DNA from: Thermoflexus hugenholtzii JAD2
Lineage (GTDB): Bacteria > Chloroflexota > Anaerolineae > Thermoflexales > Thermoflexaceae
NCBI RefSeq assembly: GCF_900187885.1
Contig: NZ_FYEK01000003.1
Span: 341,612 to 405,611, forward strand
Length of the DNA: 64,000 nucleotides
Reading direction: 5' to 3'
Both the position numbers and the translations under genes were made by a program. Below the pieces are notes generated by a model. It was not told where the DNA came from. It was given only the letters and a program-made list of their open reading frames with translations, and did not search any database. Positions within the stretch are counted from its first letter, which is position 1. Each line of letters starts with the position of its first letter. Of the stretch, positions 39,906 through 50,300 are shown in pieces.

Positions 39906-39972
39906 CGCTGCACCTCCTTTCCATAATAGGGTTGGCAGGGGATTTTCCACCAGAAAGCGCCATGATTGGGCC

Positions 39973-40803
39973 TCACATCGCAGGAAGACGCTCCGCAGAG
40001 ACCCCGGCTTCCGCAAGCCGTCCCTCCAGATGTCGTCCGGCTTCCTCCACCAGGGCCTGCGCCTCCTCCGGCGTCGGGGCGGCCGCGGAAAGGTAAATCT
40101 GTATGCGCACCTGAGGTCCGAAGGCCCGGGCCCGGGATTTGATGTAGACGTGGGGGAAGGCCCGGCCCACCTCTCCCAACAACGGCGCCAGCCGCGATTC
40201 ATCCCCACAATCCGTAAGCAGGCGTAACTCCGCAAACCCGGCCCTCCCCAGGCGGGCCTGCAGATGCGGGGCGAGGGAGCTCTGGACGATGGCCTTCATC
40301 TCTTCGGGGACGCCGGGGAGACAGACGAGGAGTGTCCGTTCCAGAGGCAGGAGGACCCCCGGGGCGGCCCCCACGGGGTTCGCCAGGGGGATCGCCCCCC
40401 GGGGGAGCATGGCCATCTTGCGGCGGGGAGGCGTGAGGTCGGGCTCCGCGACGAAACCGGCGGCCGCCAGCTCCCGGTAGCGCGCCGCCACCATCCGCAG
40501 CGCCTCCGGATGCTCCTCCAGCGGCCGCCCGGTGGCCATCGCCACCGCGGCCAAGGTTCGGTCGTCCTCGGTGGGGCCCAGCCCACCGGTGGTGAACACG
40601 AGGGCTGGAGCCCGACGCAGGGCCCCCTGCAGCTCCGCCGCGATGGCCTCCACCTCGTCCGGCAACACCACCGCCCGCTGGACCTTCCCGCCCAGCCCAG
40701 TGAAGAAGCGGCACAGCCAGGCGGTGTTGGTATCGACAACCTCCCCCAGCAGCAGCTCGTTCCCGATGGCCAGGATCTCCGCCGTCGGGGGATGGGCAGG
40801 CAT
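39973..40803 (-). CDS. CinA N-terminal (MoCF-like) domain protein
   Basis: 276 residues starting at ATG 40803. AEILAIGNELLLGEVVDTNT, VFTTGGLGPTEDDRTLAAVA, NPVGAAPGVLLPLERTLLVC and LPGVPEEMKAIVQSSL define the COG1058 molybdopterin-binding-like domain; there is no PncC domain. Standalone COG1058 proteins are found in many bacteria and may be nucleotide pyrophosphatases. It is a paralogue of the cinA gene 3.5 kb away on the other strand. It starts six bases after the stop of the response-regulator gene, so the two are cotranscribed. Confidence 0.85.
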   Translation of the reverse strand: MPAHPPTAEILAIGNELLLGEVVDTNTAWLCRFFTGLGGKVQRAVVLPDEVEAIAAELQGALRRAPALVFTTGGLGPTEDDRTLAAVAMATGRPLEEHPEALRMVAARYRELAAAGFVAEPDLTPPRRKMAMLPRGAIPLANPVGAAPGVLLPLERTLLVCLPGVPEEMKAIVQSSLAPHLQARLGRAGFAELRLLTDCGDESRLAPLLGEVGRAFPHVYIKSRARAFGPQVRIQIYLSAAAPTPEEAQALVEEAGRHLEGRLAEAGVSAERLPAM

Positions 40804-40808
40804 CTCGC

Positions 40809-41228
40809 TCACTCCTCGCCGGGCTCGGTCTGAACCGAGCGGCTCATCACCCGCTCGATGCTGGCGATCAGCTCTGAGGGGCCGAAGGGCTTGGTGAGAT
40901 AATCGTCGACGCGGGCGATGTGAAGGCCGAGGATGCGATCGACGTTCTGGGCCCGGGCGGTGACCACGATCACCGGGATGTGGCGCAACTCGGGGTCCGC
41001 CTTCATCTGCTGGTAGACTTCCCAGCCATCGATGTCCGGCATCATCAGGTCCAGCAGGACGAGATCGGGCTTCTCCCGTCGGATGACCTCGATCCCCTCC
41101 ACGCCGCCCGTTGCCCACCCGACCAGCTCGTAGCCCCGCCGGGTGACGATCAGGCGGATCAGGTCGATCATGTCCTGGTCATCCTCGATGCAGACGATCC
41201 GGATCTTTCTGGGCTCCCCTTCGGTCAT
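40809..41228 (-). CDS. Single-domain response regulator
   Basis: 139 residues, ATG after GGGGGAGCGAGG. A lone CheY-like receiver: IRIVCIEDDQDMIDLIRL (acidic pocket), LVLLDLMMPDIDGWEVYQQM (phosphoacceptor Asp60), IPVIVVTARAQN (Thr switch) and DDYLTKPFGPSEL (Lys). There is no output domain, so it acts by protein-protein contact or as a phosphorelay intermediate, plausibly with one of the hybrid or GAF kinases encoded nearby. It lies downstream of the aspS terminator, so it likely has its own promoter in 41229-41287. Confidence 0.9.
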   Translation of the reverse strand: MTEGEPRKIRIVCIEDDQDMIDLIRLIVTRRGYELVGWATGGVEGIEVIRREKPDLVLLDLMMPDIDGWEVYQQMKADPELRHIPVIVVTARAQNVDRILGLHIARVDDYLTKPFGPSELIASIERVMSRSVQTEPGEE

Positions 41229-41287
41229 CCTCGCTCCCCCTTCTGTGCTTAAATGCAGTTTATCCACAATCCGGCTCTCAGACAAAC

Positions 41288-41315
41288 GGGGCCGGGGCCC
41301 CTATGCCCCGGCCCC
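41288..41315 (-). terminator. Intrinsic terminator of aspS
   Basis: Two 11-base arms (41288-41298 and 41305-41315) of alternating G and C blocks pair perfectly around a six-base loop, nine bases after the aspS stop, followed on the minus strand by CGTTTGTC. Confidence 0.8.
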
Positions 41316-41323
41316 TGCAGGGA

Positions 41324-43096
41324 TCAGCTCTCCTCCCGCACGATGCGGATGTGGAGCTCCCGGAGCTGGCGTTCGTCGACCTCCGAGGGGGCATCGAACA
41401 GGAGATCCGTCGCGCTGGCGGTCTTGGGGAAGGCGATGACCTCGCGGATGTTCGGCTCGTCCGCCAGCAGCATCACCAGGCGATCCAGGCCCAGGGCGAT
41501 GCCTCCGTGAGGAGGGGCGCCGAACTCAAAGGCCTCCAGCAGATGGCCGAACCGGGCGCGGGCCTGCTCCGGGGTGTATCCGAGCAGCCGGAACACCCGC
41601 TCCTGGATCTCCCGGCGGTGGATCCGGATGCTCCCCCCGCCGATCTCATAGCCGTTGCACACGATATCATACGCCTTCGCCCGGACCGAGGCCGGGTCGG
41701 TCTCCAGGCGGTCCAGATCCTCATCCAGCGGGGAGGTGAAGGGGTGGTGCACGGCCTCCCAGCGGCCTTCCTCCTCGTTCCACTCGAACATCGGGAACTC
41801 CAGGATCCAGGCGAAGGCGAACTCATCCGGATCCGCCAGCTGCAATCGGTCGCGGAAGAGCAGGCGGAGCCCGCCCAGGGCCTTGGCGACCACCTCCGGG
41901 GCGTCGGCTACGATGCAGAGCAGATCGCCGGTGCCGGCCCCGGTCCGCTCGGCGATGCGGGCGCGCTCGCCTTCGGTCAGGAACTTAACGGCCTGGCCTT
42001 TCACCCCATCGCCGGTGAAGGCGAGGGTGATCAATCCCTTCGCCCCATGCGATTTCACGTAAGACGTGAGCTCGTCGAGCTCGCGGCGGCTGTAGCCGGC
42101 GCAGCCCGGCGCGCGCAGGGCCTTCACCTGTCCTCCGCCCCGAGCCGCCTCCCGGAAGATCTCGAAGGCGCTCTCCCGGGCCACATCCGTCAGGTCGACC
42201 AGCTCCATGCCGAAGCGCAGATCCGGCTTGTCCGAGCCGTAGCGGGCGAGGGCCTCCGCGTAAGTGAGGCGAGGGAACGGCGTGCGAAACCGCTTGTGGG
42301 GGGCCACCCGCTGCACCACCTCGATCAGCAGCCCTTCGATCAGCTGCAGGATGTCCTCGCGATCCACGAAGGACATCTCCAGGTCCAGCTGGGTGAACTC
42401 GGGCTGGCGGTCGCCCCGCAGGTCCTCATCGCGGAAGCAGCGGGCGATCTGGTAGTATTTCTCCAGGCCCGCCACCATCAGCAGCTGCTTCAGTTGTTGA
42501 GGGGACTGCGGCAGGGCGTAGAACTTGCCGGGGTGGAGCCGGCTGGGGACGATGAAATCCCGGGCGCCCTCCGGTGTGCTCTTGATCAGGATGGGCGTCT
42601 CCACCTCCACAAACCCCCGGGCGTCCAGGTAGTCCCGGATGGCCCGGGTGGTCTGATGGCGCAACATCAGGTTCCGCTGCATGCGAGCCCGCCGCAGGTC
42701 CAGGTAACGGTAACGCAGGCGGACCGCCTCATCGATGCGCCGGCCGTCGTCGTCGATGGGGAAAGGCAGCGGGCGCGCGGGGTTCAGGATGCGCACCGCG
42801 TGGGCTTCCACCTCCACCTCCCCGGTGGGCAGGTTCGGGTTCTCCGTCCCAGGGGGCCGCCGGCGCACCCGCCCGTGGACCTGGATCACATATTCCAGGC
42901 GGACCTGATCCAGGGCCGCATGGGCCTCCGCGGAGCAGGAGGGATCCCCCACCACCTGCACCAGCCCGCTCCGATCCCGCAGGTCGACGAAGATCAGGCC
43001 GCCATGATCCCGACGCCGGTGCACCCAACCGGCCAGCTCCACCATCTGGCCAACGTGGGCCGGGCGCAGCTCCCCACACCCATGGGTCTTCCACAT
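41324..43096 (-). CDS. aspS: Aspartyl-tRNA synthetase (bacterial type)
   Basis: 590 residues from ATG 43096, GGAGG six bases upstream. The N-terminal anticodon-binding OB domain [20 protein letters not shown], class II motif 2 [30 protein letters not shown], the bacterial GAD insertion (about 290-420) and motif 3 [20 protein letters not shown] are all present. His31 in RRRDHGG is the residue associated with non-discriminating AspRS, which charges both tRNA-Asp and tRNA-Asn; discriminating enzymes usually carry Leu. If so, the cell needs GatCAB to make Asn-tRNA, which is not visible here. A TATAAT box (43137-43142, minus strand) is a likely -10. No T-box leader was seen. Confidence 0.95.
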   Translation of the reverse strand: MWKTHGCGELRPAHVGQMVELAGWVHRRRDHGGLIFVDLRDRSGLVQVVGDPSCSAEAHAALDQVRLEYVIQVHGRVRRRPPGTENPNLPTGEVEVEAHAVRILNPARPLPFPIDDDGRRIDEAVRLRYRYLDLRRARMQRNLMLRHQTTRAIRDYLDARGFVEVETPILIKSTPEGARDFIVPSRLHPGKFYALPQSPQQLKQLLMVAGLEKYYQIARCFRDEDLRGDRQPEFTQLDLEMSFVDREDILQLIEGLLIEVVQRVAPHKRFRTPFPRLTYAEALARYGSDKPDLRFGMELVDLTDVARESAFEIFREAARGGGQVKALRAPGCAGYSRRELDELTSYVKSHGAKGLITLAFTGDGVKGQAVKFLTEGERARIAERTGAGTGDLLCIVADAPEVVAKALGGLRLLFRDRLQLADPDEFAFAWILEFPMFEWNEEEGRWEAVHHPFTSPLDEDLDRLETDPASVRAKAYDIVCNGYEIGGGSIRIHRREIQERVFRLLGYTPEQARARFGHLLEAFEFGAPPHGGIALGLDRLVMLLADEPNIREVIAFPKTASATDLLFDAPSEVDERQLRELHIRIVREES

Positions 43097-43192
43097 CGAG
43101 GACCTCCATGCGCAGCGTCCGAATCGGTTGCATGGGATTATAAGGCATCGGCCTGAGGAGGACGGCAAGGGGAGCCCTCAGACAAAAGGATA

Positions 43193-43229
43193 GGGGCCGG
43201 GGATACGCACGGCGCGCCTCCCCGGCCCC
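43193..43229 (-). terminator. Intrinsic terminator of the signalling operon
   Basis: GGGGCCGGGG (43193-43202) and CCCCGGCCCC (43220-43229) pair around a 17-base loop after the hybrid kinase stop; the minus strand continues TATCCTTTTGTCTGAG. The stem and the TTTGTCTGAG tail closely resemble the aspS terminator. Confidence 0.8.
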
Positions 43230-43267
43230 CGACCGCCTCCAGCCGGGCCCTGTGCGCTCCCGGCGGC

Positions 43268-46200
43268 TTAGCTTTCCGCCGGGGCACCCGATGGATGACG
43301 GGCCCGGCGCACGACCTCCAGGATCTCCGCGAGGAGCGCCTCGGGGTCCGCACCCGCTTTCTGGAGCAGTCGCTCGATCCGCCCGTTGAGCCGCCGGCGG
43401 TCCTCCTCGGTCAGCGCTTTGGCCGTGAGCACCAGAATGGGGAGGGAACGGGTGGACGGATCCTCCCGCAGCGCCTCCACCACGGCGAACCCGTCCATCT
43501 CCGGCATCATCAGATCCAGGATCACCAGGTCGGGCCGCTCCCGTCGGGCCAGGGCCACCCCTTCCGGGCCGTTCGCCGCTTCCAGAACATGATAGCCCCC
43601 TGCGTTCTCCAGAACCCGGCGGATCAGCTGGCGATCGCCCTCCGAGTCATCGATCACCAGGACCTTCAGGGGGCGGGGGCGACCGTCCACCCGTTGGATA
43701 GCTTCCAGCAGCTCCTCTTCGGTGAAGGGCTTGACCAGATATTCCGCGGCCCCCAGGCTGAACCCCTGGCCCCGCTCATCAAGGATGGAGCAGATGATCA
43801 CCGGGATCGCCCGGGTTTGGGGATCGGCCTTGAGTTCCTGAAGGACTGTCCATCCGTCCTTCTGGGGCATCATGATGTCGAGGGTGATGGCATCGGGCCG
43901 GAGGCGGCGAGCCGTCTCCAGGGCCTCCCGGGGATCCGTCAGGCCGACCACTTCGAAGCCGTGCTTCTCCAGATACCGCCGATATAGGGTGATCACGCCC
44001 GGGTCGTCGTCGATGCAGAGGATCACCGGCCGGCCCGGTCGAGGTTCGCCCGCAAGCCGCGGCCGGGCCCGGGGGAGCGTGAAGAAGAACGTCGAGCCCT
44101 TCCCGACCTCGCTCTCCACCCAGATGCGCCCGCCCATCAGCTCCACCAGGCGCCGGGCGATGGCCAACCCCAGACCGGTCCCGCCGTAACGCCGGGTGGT
44201 CCCACTCTCCACCTGGGTGAACTCCTGGAAGATCTCCTCCTGTTTCTCCTTCGGGATCCCGACCCCGGTATCCTGCACGGCGATCGTCACAAAGGATTCG
44301 TCTGCCCAAGCGCGCACCGCGATGAAGCCCTGGTCGGTGAACTTGGCCGCGTTGGAGACCAGGTTGAGCAGCACCTGACGGGCCCGCTGAGGATCCGCCC
44401 AAACCGGCGGGAGGTCCTCGGGGACCTCCTGGCGGAGCTCGATGGGCTTGTCGCGGGTCAGGCCGACGGCGGTGGACATCACGCCGCGGATGATCTCTCG
44501 CATGTCCACTTCGGAGAACTGGAGCTCCATCCGACCGGCCTCGATCTTGGAGAGATCGAGGATGTCGTTGATCAGGCCCAGCAGATGCTGGCCGGCGTTG
44601 TAGATGGCGGTGAGGTCCTGGCGCTGGGCCTCCGTCAGCGGCCCGTCGATCCCCTTGAGGATCACCCGGCTGAAGCCGATGATGGAGTTCAGCGGGGTGC
44701 GCAGCTCGTGAGACATGTTGGCGATGAACTGCGTCTTCAGCCGGTCCAGCTCCCGCAGGCGCTCGGCCGTGCGCTTCTGTTCTTCGTAGAGCATGGCGTT
44801 CTCAAGGGCCACGGAGACGACCTCGCCGATAATCGCCATCGCTTGCGCGTCCCCTTCGTCGAAGGTCCACGGCGCATCGGCCTCTACCGATAGCAGACCC
44901 CACAAGCGCCCGCCGTGGTAGAGGGGGAGGACCAGGGCGGAGCCGGATTGTTCGCTGAAGAGGGCCCGTTCCTCGCCGAGGCCCTCCAGCTCATGAAGCA
45001 GGATGGGCTCCGGGCTGCCTTGGACGCGCGCAAGCAACGACTCCGGCCCGACCGGACCGAACAGCTGCGACGCATGGGCGAGGCCATCGGAACATCCGGC
45101 ACAACCTCGGCACACCCATAGCTCCCTTTCCGGAAGATATTGATAGAGGCTGACATGATGGAAACCGAACCGTTCGTAGATCAGCTGGGTAGAACGGCGG
45201 AGGACCAGCTGAGGATCCAGCTCTCGGACGATGGCTCCTGCGATTTCGGCGGTGGTCTGCAAGCGGAAGGTCTGGCGATGGATCTCCTCGAACAGCGAGG
45301 CCAGCCAGAGGAGACGAGACCATCGGTCCACGATCTCCTGAAGGATACGGCGTTCTTCCTCGGATAGATCTGACGCTCCCGGAAGAGCCAGGAACCCTAT
45401 CGTTTGGTTCTCGATTTGGATAGGGAACACCGGGCCGTCCGATGGCGGGGGAGAAGTGATCGGGATCAGCCGCGCTCCGTCGTAGAGATAACCGAACTGC
45501 CGGCCGGGGGTTAGCCACCGACGAGCGATTTGGCGCCCCAGCACGATGCTCAGCTCGTTTAAGGCGGACCGGGTCTGCTCCAGCAGCCAAGCGTTCTCCA
45601 CACCCCGCAGAATTATCCGTATCAGGAGGCGAAGGATATTGCCGATCACAGGATCACGCACTCCCCCTCGGCTCACCACCAGGGCCAGCCGCAGGTGAGG
45701 CTCCCGCGTCTCGGCCTCGGGCACCTCCTCTCGCAGCAGCAGCCACTCCCCGATCTCCACCTGTTCTCCCTGGAGGCCATCTGGAAGGAGCAGGCGTTCG
45801 GGCAACTCCCCATGGACCGCTATGACCCGCTGGTAGACCCCCTCCTGGATCTGAGAGTAGACCCCGCACGGCAGATTCATGTGACGCTCGAGGGCCTCGG
45901 CCAGCCGCCGGAAGAAATCCTCCCGGCTGCGGGCGGGGAGGGTCTCCTCCTCAATGCGCAGCAAGCGCTCCCCCCATTCGGCACGGGTGCGGAGAACCTC
46001 TTGGAGGACCTGGGCCTCCTGCTGGGCCTTCTCCAGCGCGGTCATCATCGCCCGCGCGGTCCGTTCATGTTCCGAGATGAGATAAAGCTGGCGGGCGTGG
46101 ACCAGACGCTCCGCGAGCGCCTCTTCCAAAAGATGCAGCGGCTCCAGAGCCGTCCCGCTCAGCTGAGGGAAAGCTCCCTGCAGGAAGGCACGGGCCGTCC

Positions 46201-46477
46201 GAAACGCTCCGATCAGCGTGGAAAGGGCCATGCCCTGTCGGCCCCATTCCTCCCCGAAACGGGCGATCGCCTGGGAGTCCGGTTCGCCCCGCAAGGCGCC
46301 GACGATAAGCTCCCGCAACGTCCGGGCGACCTCGGGGATGGGACGGGGCGAGGCCATCCGGCCCAGGTTGTCCATCATATGACGCCGCAGCGCCTGGCGG
46401 AGCTGCTCCTCCAGGGCCTCGCTCAATCGCTGCAGCTCATCGGAAAGCCACCCAGCGCCCTCCGCCCTGACTTCCAT
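43268..46477 (-). CDS. Hybrid sensor histidine kinase with two receiver domains
   Basis: 1069 residues, soluble. Residues 1-150 form a helical N-domain (LRQALRRHMMDNLGRMASPR, IARFGEEWGRQGMALSTLIG) resembling RsbR-type sensor domains, then a coiled coil (about 150-200) and two GAF-like domains (about 200-375 and 390-560). The kinase core has the H-box FIANMSHELRTPLNSIIGF (His590), N-box VLLNLVSNAAKF, and G boxes VQDTGVGIP and GGTGLGLAIARRLVELMGG. Two receivers follow (about 815-930 and 935-1055) with phosphoacceptor Asp in LDIMMPQKDGW and LDLMMPEMDGF. It ends the signalling operon and is followed by a strong terminator. The input is probably shared with the 1514-aa GAF sensor upstream. Confidence 0.92.
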   Translation of the reverse strand: MEVRAEGAGWLSDELQRLSEALEEQLRQALRRHMMDNLGRMASPRPIPEVARTLRELIVGALRGEPDSQAIARFGEEWGRQGMALSTLIGAFRTARAFLQGAFPQLSGTALEPLHLLEEALAERLVHARQLYLISEHERTARAMMTALEKAQQEAQVLQEVLRTRAEWGERLLRIEEETLPARSREDFFRRLAEALERHMNLPCGVYSQIQEGVYQRVIAVHGELPERLLLPDGLQGEQVEIGEWLLLREEVPEAETREPHLRLALVVSRGGVRDPVIGNILRLLIRIILRGVENAWLLEQTRSALNELSIVLGRQIARRWLTPGRQFGYLYDGARLIPITSPPPSDGPVFPIQIENQTIGFLALPGASDLSEEERRILQEIVDRWSRLLWLASLFEEIHRQTFRLQTTAEIAGAIVRELDPQLVLRRSTQLIYERFGFHHVSLYQYLPERELWVCRGCAGCSDGLAHASQLFGPVGPESLLARVQGSPEPILLHELEGLGEERALFSEQSGSALVLPLYHGGRLWGLLSVEADAPWTFDEGDAQAMAIIGEVVSVALENAMLYEEQKRTAERLRELDRLKTQFIANMSHELRTPLNSIIGFSRVILKGIDGPLTEAQRQDLTAIYNAGQHLLGLINDILDLSKIEAGRMELQFSEVDMREIIRGVMSTAVGLTRDKPIELRQEVPEDLPPVWADPQRARQVLLNLVSNAAKFTDQGFIAVRAWADESFVTIAVQDTGVGIPKEKQEEIFQEFTQVESGTTRRYGGTGLGLAIARRLVELMGGRIWVESEVGKGSTFFFTLPRARPRLAGEPRPGRPVILCIDDDPGVITLYRRYLEKHGFEVVGLTDPREALETARRLRPDAITLDIMMPQKDGWTVLQELKADPQTRAIPVIICSILDERGQGFSLGAAEYLVKPFTEEELLEAIQRVDGRPRPLKVLVIDDSEGDRQLIRRVLENAGGYHVLEAANGPEGVALARRERPDLVILDLMMPEMDGFAVVEALREDPSTRSLPILVLTAKALTEEDRRRLNGRIERLLQKAGADPEALLAEILEVVRRARHPSGAPAES

Positions 46478-46504
46478 GTTGCCTCCCCGCCCGAATGCGA
46501 AGCC

Positions 46505-47302
46505 TCACTTCTCCAGGATCACCCCGTAGAACTCCAGATCCACCCCCTCCCGATCCTCCTCGGTGATATAGTCCGGGGGCAGACCCAGCCACTCCACCAG
46601 CGGCCGGAAGCCTCGATGATCCGGCCGCCAGGGACGGACCAGCTCCTGGCATTCCTCAAGAGTGTAAAAATAGAAAGGCTGCCCCATTTGCTCGAACATG
46701 GCTAAGAACTGAGCCATACGCGGGGTCATCTTACCAGCAGCCTTGGTTTCGAAAGTGGCAAACATCTTACTTCCGGGGGCAGCCCAGTCATAGAGCGCCT
46801 GCATTACATGTCGCATCTCCTCCGGAGTAAAGAAGGGGGAAACCGCATTGAAACCGATGGCCACACGGCGCTCATCGCCAAACAGCTCTCGGATCTCTGG
46901 GGCGTTCAGGAAAGTCTCCGGCCGCTTCATGTCCGCTTGCAGATAGCGAACGTTGGGATTGCCAGCTAACAGCTCCCGGGAGTAGGCTACCGCGACCGGA
47001 TCGATATCGATGTAGATCACCCTGGCGTGAGGGGCGACGGCGTGAATATGATCTTGGGTGGGAAGCCCCGAGCCCAAATCCAGGAAACGATCGAAACCTT
47101 CCTCAACTAGAAGACGCACCGCCTCCTGGAGAAAAGCCCGGAGCATGCGGACCCATTTCCGAGTAGAGGGAACGAGGCTGATCATGAACTCAGCAGCCTG
47201 ACGATCCACCTCGAAGTTATGAGTCCCGCCCAGCACGTAATCATACACGCGGGCGGCGTTCGGCTGATCCGTCCCCACCGGGCTCCCCATAGGATGGCTC
47301 AT
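46505..47302 (-). CDS. SAM-dependent methyltransferase, DUF574 family
   Basis: 265 residues. QPNAARVYDYVLGGTHNFEV and DRQAAEFMISLVPSTRKWVR, then the SAM motif FDRFLDLGSGLPTQDHIHAV, VIYIDIDPVAVAYSRELL, and VAIGFNAVSPFFTPEEMRHV are diagnostic of DUF574 (Methyltransf_19), a family best known from actinomycetes with no firmly established substrate. It is sandwiched between the GAF sensor and the hybrid kinase; its first 62 bases overlap the end of the sensor gene, so translation is coupled. A role in modifying a signalling partner is possible, but this is context only. Confidence 0.85.
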   Translation of the reverse strand: MSHPMGSPVGTDQPNAARVYDYVLGGTHNFEVDRQAAEFMISLVPSTRKWVRMLRAFLQEAVRLLVEEGFDRFLDLGSGLPTQDHIHAVAPHARVIYIDIDPVAVAYSRELLAGNPNVRYLQADMKRPETFLNAPEIRELFGDERRVAIGFNAVSPFFTPEEMRHVMQALYDWAAPGSKMFATFETKAAGKMTPRMAQFLAMFEQMGQPFYFYTLEECQELVRPWRPDHRGFRPLVEWLGLPPDYITEEDREGVDLEFYGVILEK

Positions 47303-50300
47303 GTTGTCCCTCCTGTTGGGTGGAAGTTGTAGAAGATCCGATCCACAACACCAGGGGGGTGCGTCGGATCCGATGGGCCAGAGCCTCCAGGCCGGTCGTA
47401 GCCCTCCCGACTACCGTGGGCCGTCCCAGCACCTGGGATGTGAACTCATTGACGGCCGCCTCGATCTCCGAGCGCAACCGCAGATCAGCATACAGCATCG
47501 CGTTGTTCAGGGCCACCGCCACTGCCCCGCTGACCGTGGAAAGAACAACTAGATCCTCCTCCTTAAACGCGTAAGGGCGATCGGCCTGAATGGTGAGAGC
47601 GCCCAGCACCCGATCGCCCACGATCAGGGGCAGGGCCATCTCGGCCCGGGTATCCGGGAGCAGAGGGTTCACATAACGGGCCTCGGCCTCGCTCACATCC
47701 TGGGCGATCACCGGCTGCCGGCGGGCGCAGGCCTGGCCGATCATGGACTCCCCGCCGACGCGCAGGCGGTGCCCCTGGGCGACCATCCGCCGGCCGGCCT
47801 CCCCGGTGCCCGCCCGCAGGACGGCCCACTCCCCACTGGGATCCACCAGGAAGGCTCCCACGTAGTAGTAATCGAACCGCTGGCGGATGAGGTCCACCGC
47901 CTGTTGTAACAGCTCCTCCACATCCAGCACGCTGACGACGATCCGGGCGATCTCCGCAGCGGTCTGGATCCGGCGGGCCTGACGCTGAGCCTCTTCATAC
48001 AACAGGGCGTTCTCCAGGGCGACGGCGGCCTGCTGGGCGATGGTCTGAGCCAGACGCAGCTCCTCGGGCGTGAAGGCATGGTGGGCCCGCATATAATCCA
48101 GGCCCACCGTGGCGATCACCTGGCCCCGGGCCACCAGCGGGATGATGGCGATGGAACGGATCCCCAGACCGGCCAGCAGAGGCCCGGTGGCCTCCAGCCG
48201 CTCGTCCTGGAGAACATCCAGCGCCCACTGGGGTTGCCCGGTCTCCATCGCCTGCCGGGTGAAGGCATTATCGACCGGGATTTGGATCCCAATGAAGCCC
48301 TGGGCCGGATACTCCGCCACCACCGTCCCGACATCCCGGCCTTTCTCCCACAACGCCGCGCCGCTGTGATCCGCTCCCAGCACCTCCACATAGGCCCGGC
48401 AGACAGCCTCCAGGATCTCCGCGAGGTTCAGGGAGCGGGAGAACTCCACGGCCAGGCGGTGGAGGGTCGCCAGCTCCTGGGCCTGGGCTTGGGCCTGCGC
48501 GTAGAGCCGGGCGTTCTGCCAGGCGGTGGCCAGCTGATCCGCCATCACCTGGAGGGCCTGGATGTCCTCTTCGGTGAAGGCGGCCGGCTGTTCAGACTGG
48601 ATGTCCAGGACCCCCACCAGCTCCCCGCGCACGAGCATCGGCAGGGCGATCTCCGAGCGGGTGAGGGGGAGGAGGGGGTTGGCGAAGCGCACCGGCTCCG
48701 CGCCTACATCCAGCGCGATGCGGGCCCGCCGGTGGGCCGCCGCCCAGCCGACCATCGATTGCCCGCCGATCTCCAGCCGGTGGCCCTGTTCTTTCATGAT
48801 CCGGCCGGGCTCCCCGGTGCCGGCGGCCAGCACCATCCATCGGCCCTCCGCATCGGGGACGAACCAGCCCACATAGTAGTAATCGAAGCGATCCCGGATG
48901 AGCTCAACGGCCTCCGCCATCAGCTGGTCTGGATCCAGGATGGTGGCCGTGATGCGGCTGACCTCCGCCGCCGCCTGCAGCAGGCGGGCCCGGCGAGTGG
49001 CTTCTTCGAAGAGCTCCTGGCGCTGAAGGGCCAGGGCCGCACCGACAGCCATCGTGGTAGCCAGCCGGAGCTCATCGGGAGAGAACCAGCGCTCCCGCCG
49101 GCTGTCCCAGATCTCCACGTGCCCGTAATACTGCTCGCCGACCACGAGGGGGATCAGCAACACCGTCCGACCACCATATCGGGCCAGGAGCTGTGCCTCC
49201 GGGACACCTTGCGCCTCCAGCTCGCTCCGCCGGAGGACCACCGGCTGCCGGGTCCAGCGCATCTGGGCGTAGAGCGGATAGTCCTCATAACGATAATAGA
49301 CGCCTACATCCGGGATGCGCTCTTCCGGCGTGGCCTCCGGAGCATAGAACTCGCTCATGACAAAGAAGCCCTGTCCATCGGAGAACTCGCGGTTCACATA
49401 CGCGCTGGTTGCGCCCAGGGCGAGGGTGAAGGCCCGGCAGATCCGGGTCAGCAGCTCCACCGGCCCGGAGGCCTCCACAAGGGAGGCGGCGACTTCGTGG
49501 AGCCAGGCCTGCTCCCGCAGCCGTTGCTCCAGCAGCTCGAAGAGACGACGGTTCTGGAACACCACCGCCGCCGTGTCGGCGAGGGCCTGCAACCGGCGAA
49601 CCGTCCGCCCGTCGAGCTCCAGGGGACGCTGGACCCCCTGGGCGATCAGCCAGCCCCAGAAGACATCGCCGGCCCAGAGGGGGAAGAAGGCGATGGAACG
49701 CACGCGATGCCGGAGGTAGAACGCACGACTGGTCTCGTCCAGCCATGGATCGGTAGCCACATCGGGGACGAAGATGGGCTCCAGGGTGAGCTCCCGGGCG
49801 ATAATCGGCAGCTCGGCGGCCGTATAGCGTCGGGGCTCCGTGAAAAGCCCCCGTTCCCGATCCCAGATCAACCGAGCCTGGAGGACCCGCTTCTCTCCCT
49901 GGGCCTCCGGATCCTCCATCAGAGCCAGGATATACCGGTCCACCCCCTGAATGGGGAGGTGGGCCAGCAAGGCCCGGGCCGCCCCCTCGATGGTCGTCGC
50001 GGCCGTTAGATCCCAGGCAGCCTGATACAAGGCCTGGGTCTCCTCCAGGGCCGCCTGGGCCTGCTGATAGAGCCGGGCGTTCTCGATGGCCACCGCCAGC
50101 TGGTCCGCCAGGATCTGCAACACCGAGAGGGCCCCGGCGTCGAAGGCTTCTTCCAGAGTGCTCTGGACATCCAGGGCCCCGATGATGCGATCCCCGATCT
50201 TCAGCGGAAGAGCGGCCTCGGATCGGGTCTCCGGGAGCAGCTCGTTCTTGAAATGAATCGGATCCTCCGCGGTCCGCTGGGCCACCCGGGGCCGCCCGTT

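Noticed and set aside
43097..43192. T-box or other riboswitch leader before aspS
   Set aside because: The leader is under 100 bases and has no T-box-like TGGNACCGCG element or specifier stem.
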